NCBI GenBank assembly: GCA_024409165.1
Contig: JAKSUE010000078.1
Span: forward strand, 1 to 6,715
Length of the DNA stretch: 6,715 nt
DNA from: an archaeon
Lineage (GTDB): Archaea; Methanobacteriota; Methanobacteria; Methanobacteriales; Methanobacteriaceae
Direction of reading: 5' to 3'
In this document: positions 6,699-6,715 of the stretch, in pieces
How positions within the stretch are numbered: position 1 is the first letter of the stretch
How the letters are laid out: every line of letters starts with the position of its first letter
Notes under the pieces: model-generated
Told to the model about the DNA's origin: nothing
The model's input: the letters and a program-made list of their open reading frames with translations, nothing else
The model's database searches: none
Program-made: the position numbers and the translations under genes

Positions 6699-6706
6699 GA
6701 TATAAT
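6699..6706 (-). promoter_or_regulatory. candidate TATA box for the surface peptidase gene
   Basis: ATTATATC on the minus strand lies about 60 bases before the ATG. A start roughly 25 bases downstream, near 6678, gives a leader of about 40 bases. Other AT-rich boxes nearby (for example at 6690-6697) are possible. Confidence 0.4.
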
Positions 6707-6715
6707 AATTTTAAT

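Overview
The window looks like chromosomal DNA of an AT-rich, pseudomurein-walled methanogen of the order Methanobacteriales, most like Methanobrevibacter (Methanosphaera is the main alternative). The grounds are the very low GC content, Shine-Dalgarno sites built on GGTGAT/GAGGTG, intergenic regions with archaeal TATA-like boxes and oligo-T terminators, an archaeal-type inositol-1-phosphate synthase end, a stand-alone biotinylated pyruvate carboxylase subunit B, a LarC/DUF111 protein, and a secreted protein carrying pseudomurein-binding-repeat-like LPxxVT motifs. The genus is inferred; no rRNA gene is present to settle it.

Layout. The left edge holds the last 57 codons of a plus-strand myo-inositol-1-phosphate synthase, closed by a hairpin plus oligo-T terminator that swallows the stop codon. 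A 302-base gap follows. It contains a promoter region built from four tandem, imperfect 24-bp units, one of which holds a perfect 7-1-7 palindrome. Then comes pycB (plus strand, 569 codons) with a clear terminator. The rest of the window is on the minus strand: a small two-helix membrane protein of unknown function, larC just upstream of it (probably one transcript), and, divided off by a T-rich terminator and a duplicated TATA-containing element, a large secreted protein. That protein has a signal peptide, three Ig-like repeats, two or three pseudomurein-binding-like repeats and a C-terminal M14-like zinc carboxypeptidase domain.

Function. Inositol-1-phosphate synthase supplies archaeal inositol lipids. 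PycB, with the biotin-carboxylase subunit PycA encoded elsewhere, makes oxaloacetate for the incomplete TCA pathway. LarC loads nickel into the nickel-pincer cofactor of LarA-type racemases/epimerases. The surface protein probably binds the pseudomurein wall and trims its peptides. These jobs are not obviously linked: the window is mostly core metabolism plus one cell-surface gene. The items most worth a second look are the palindromic tandem array in front of pycB and the wall-bound M14-like peptidase.
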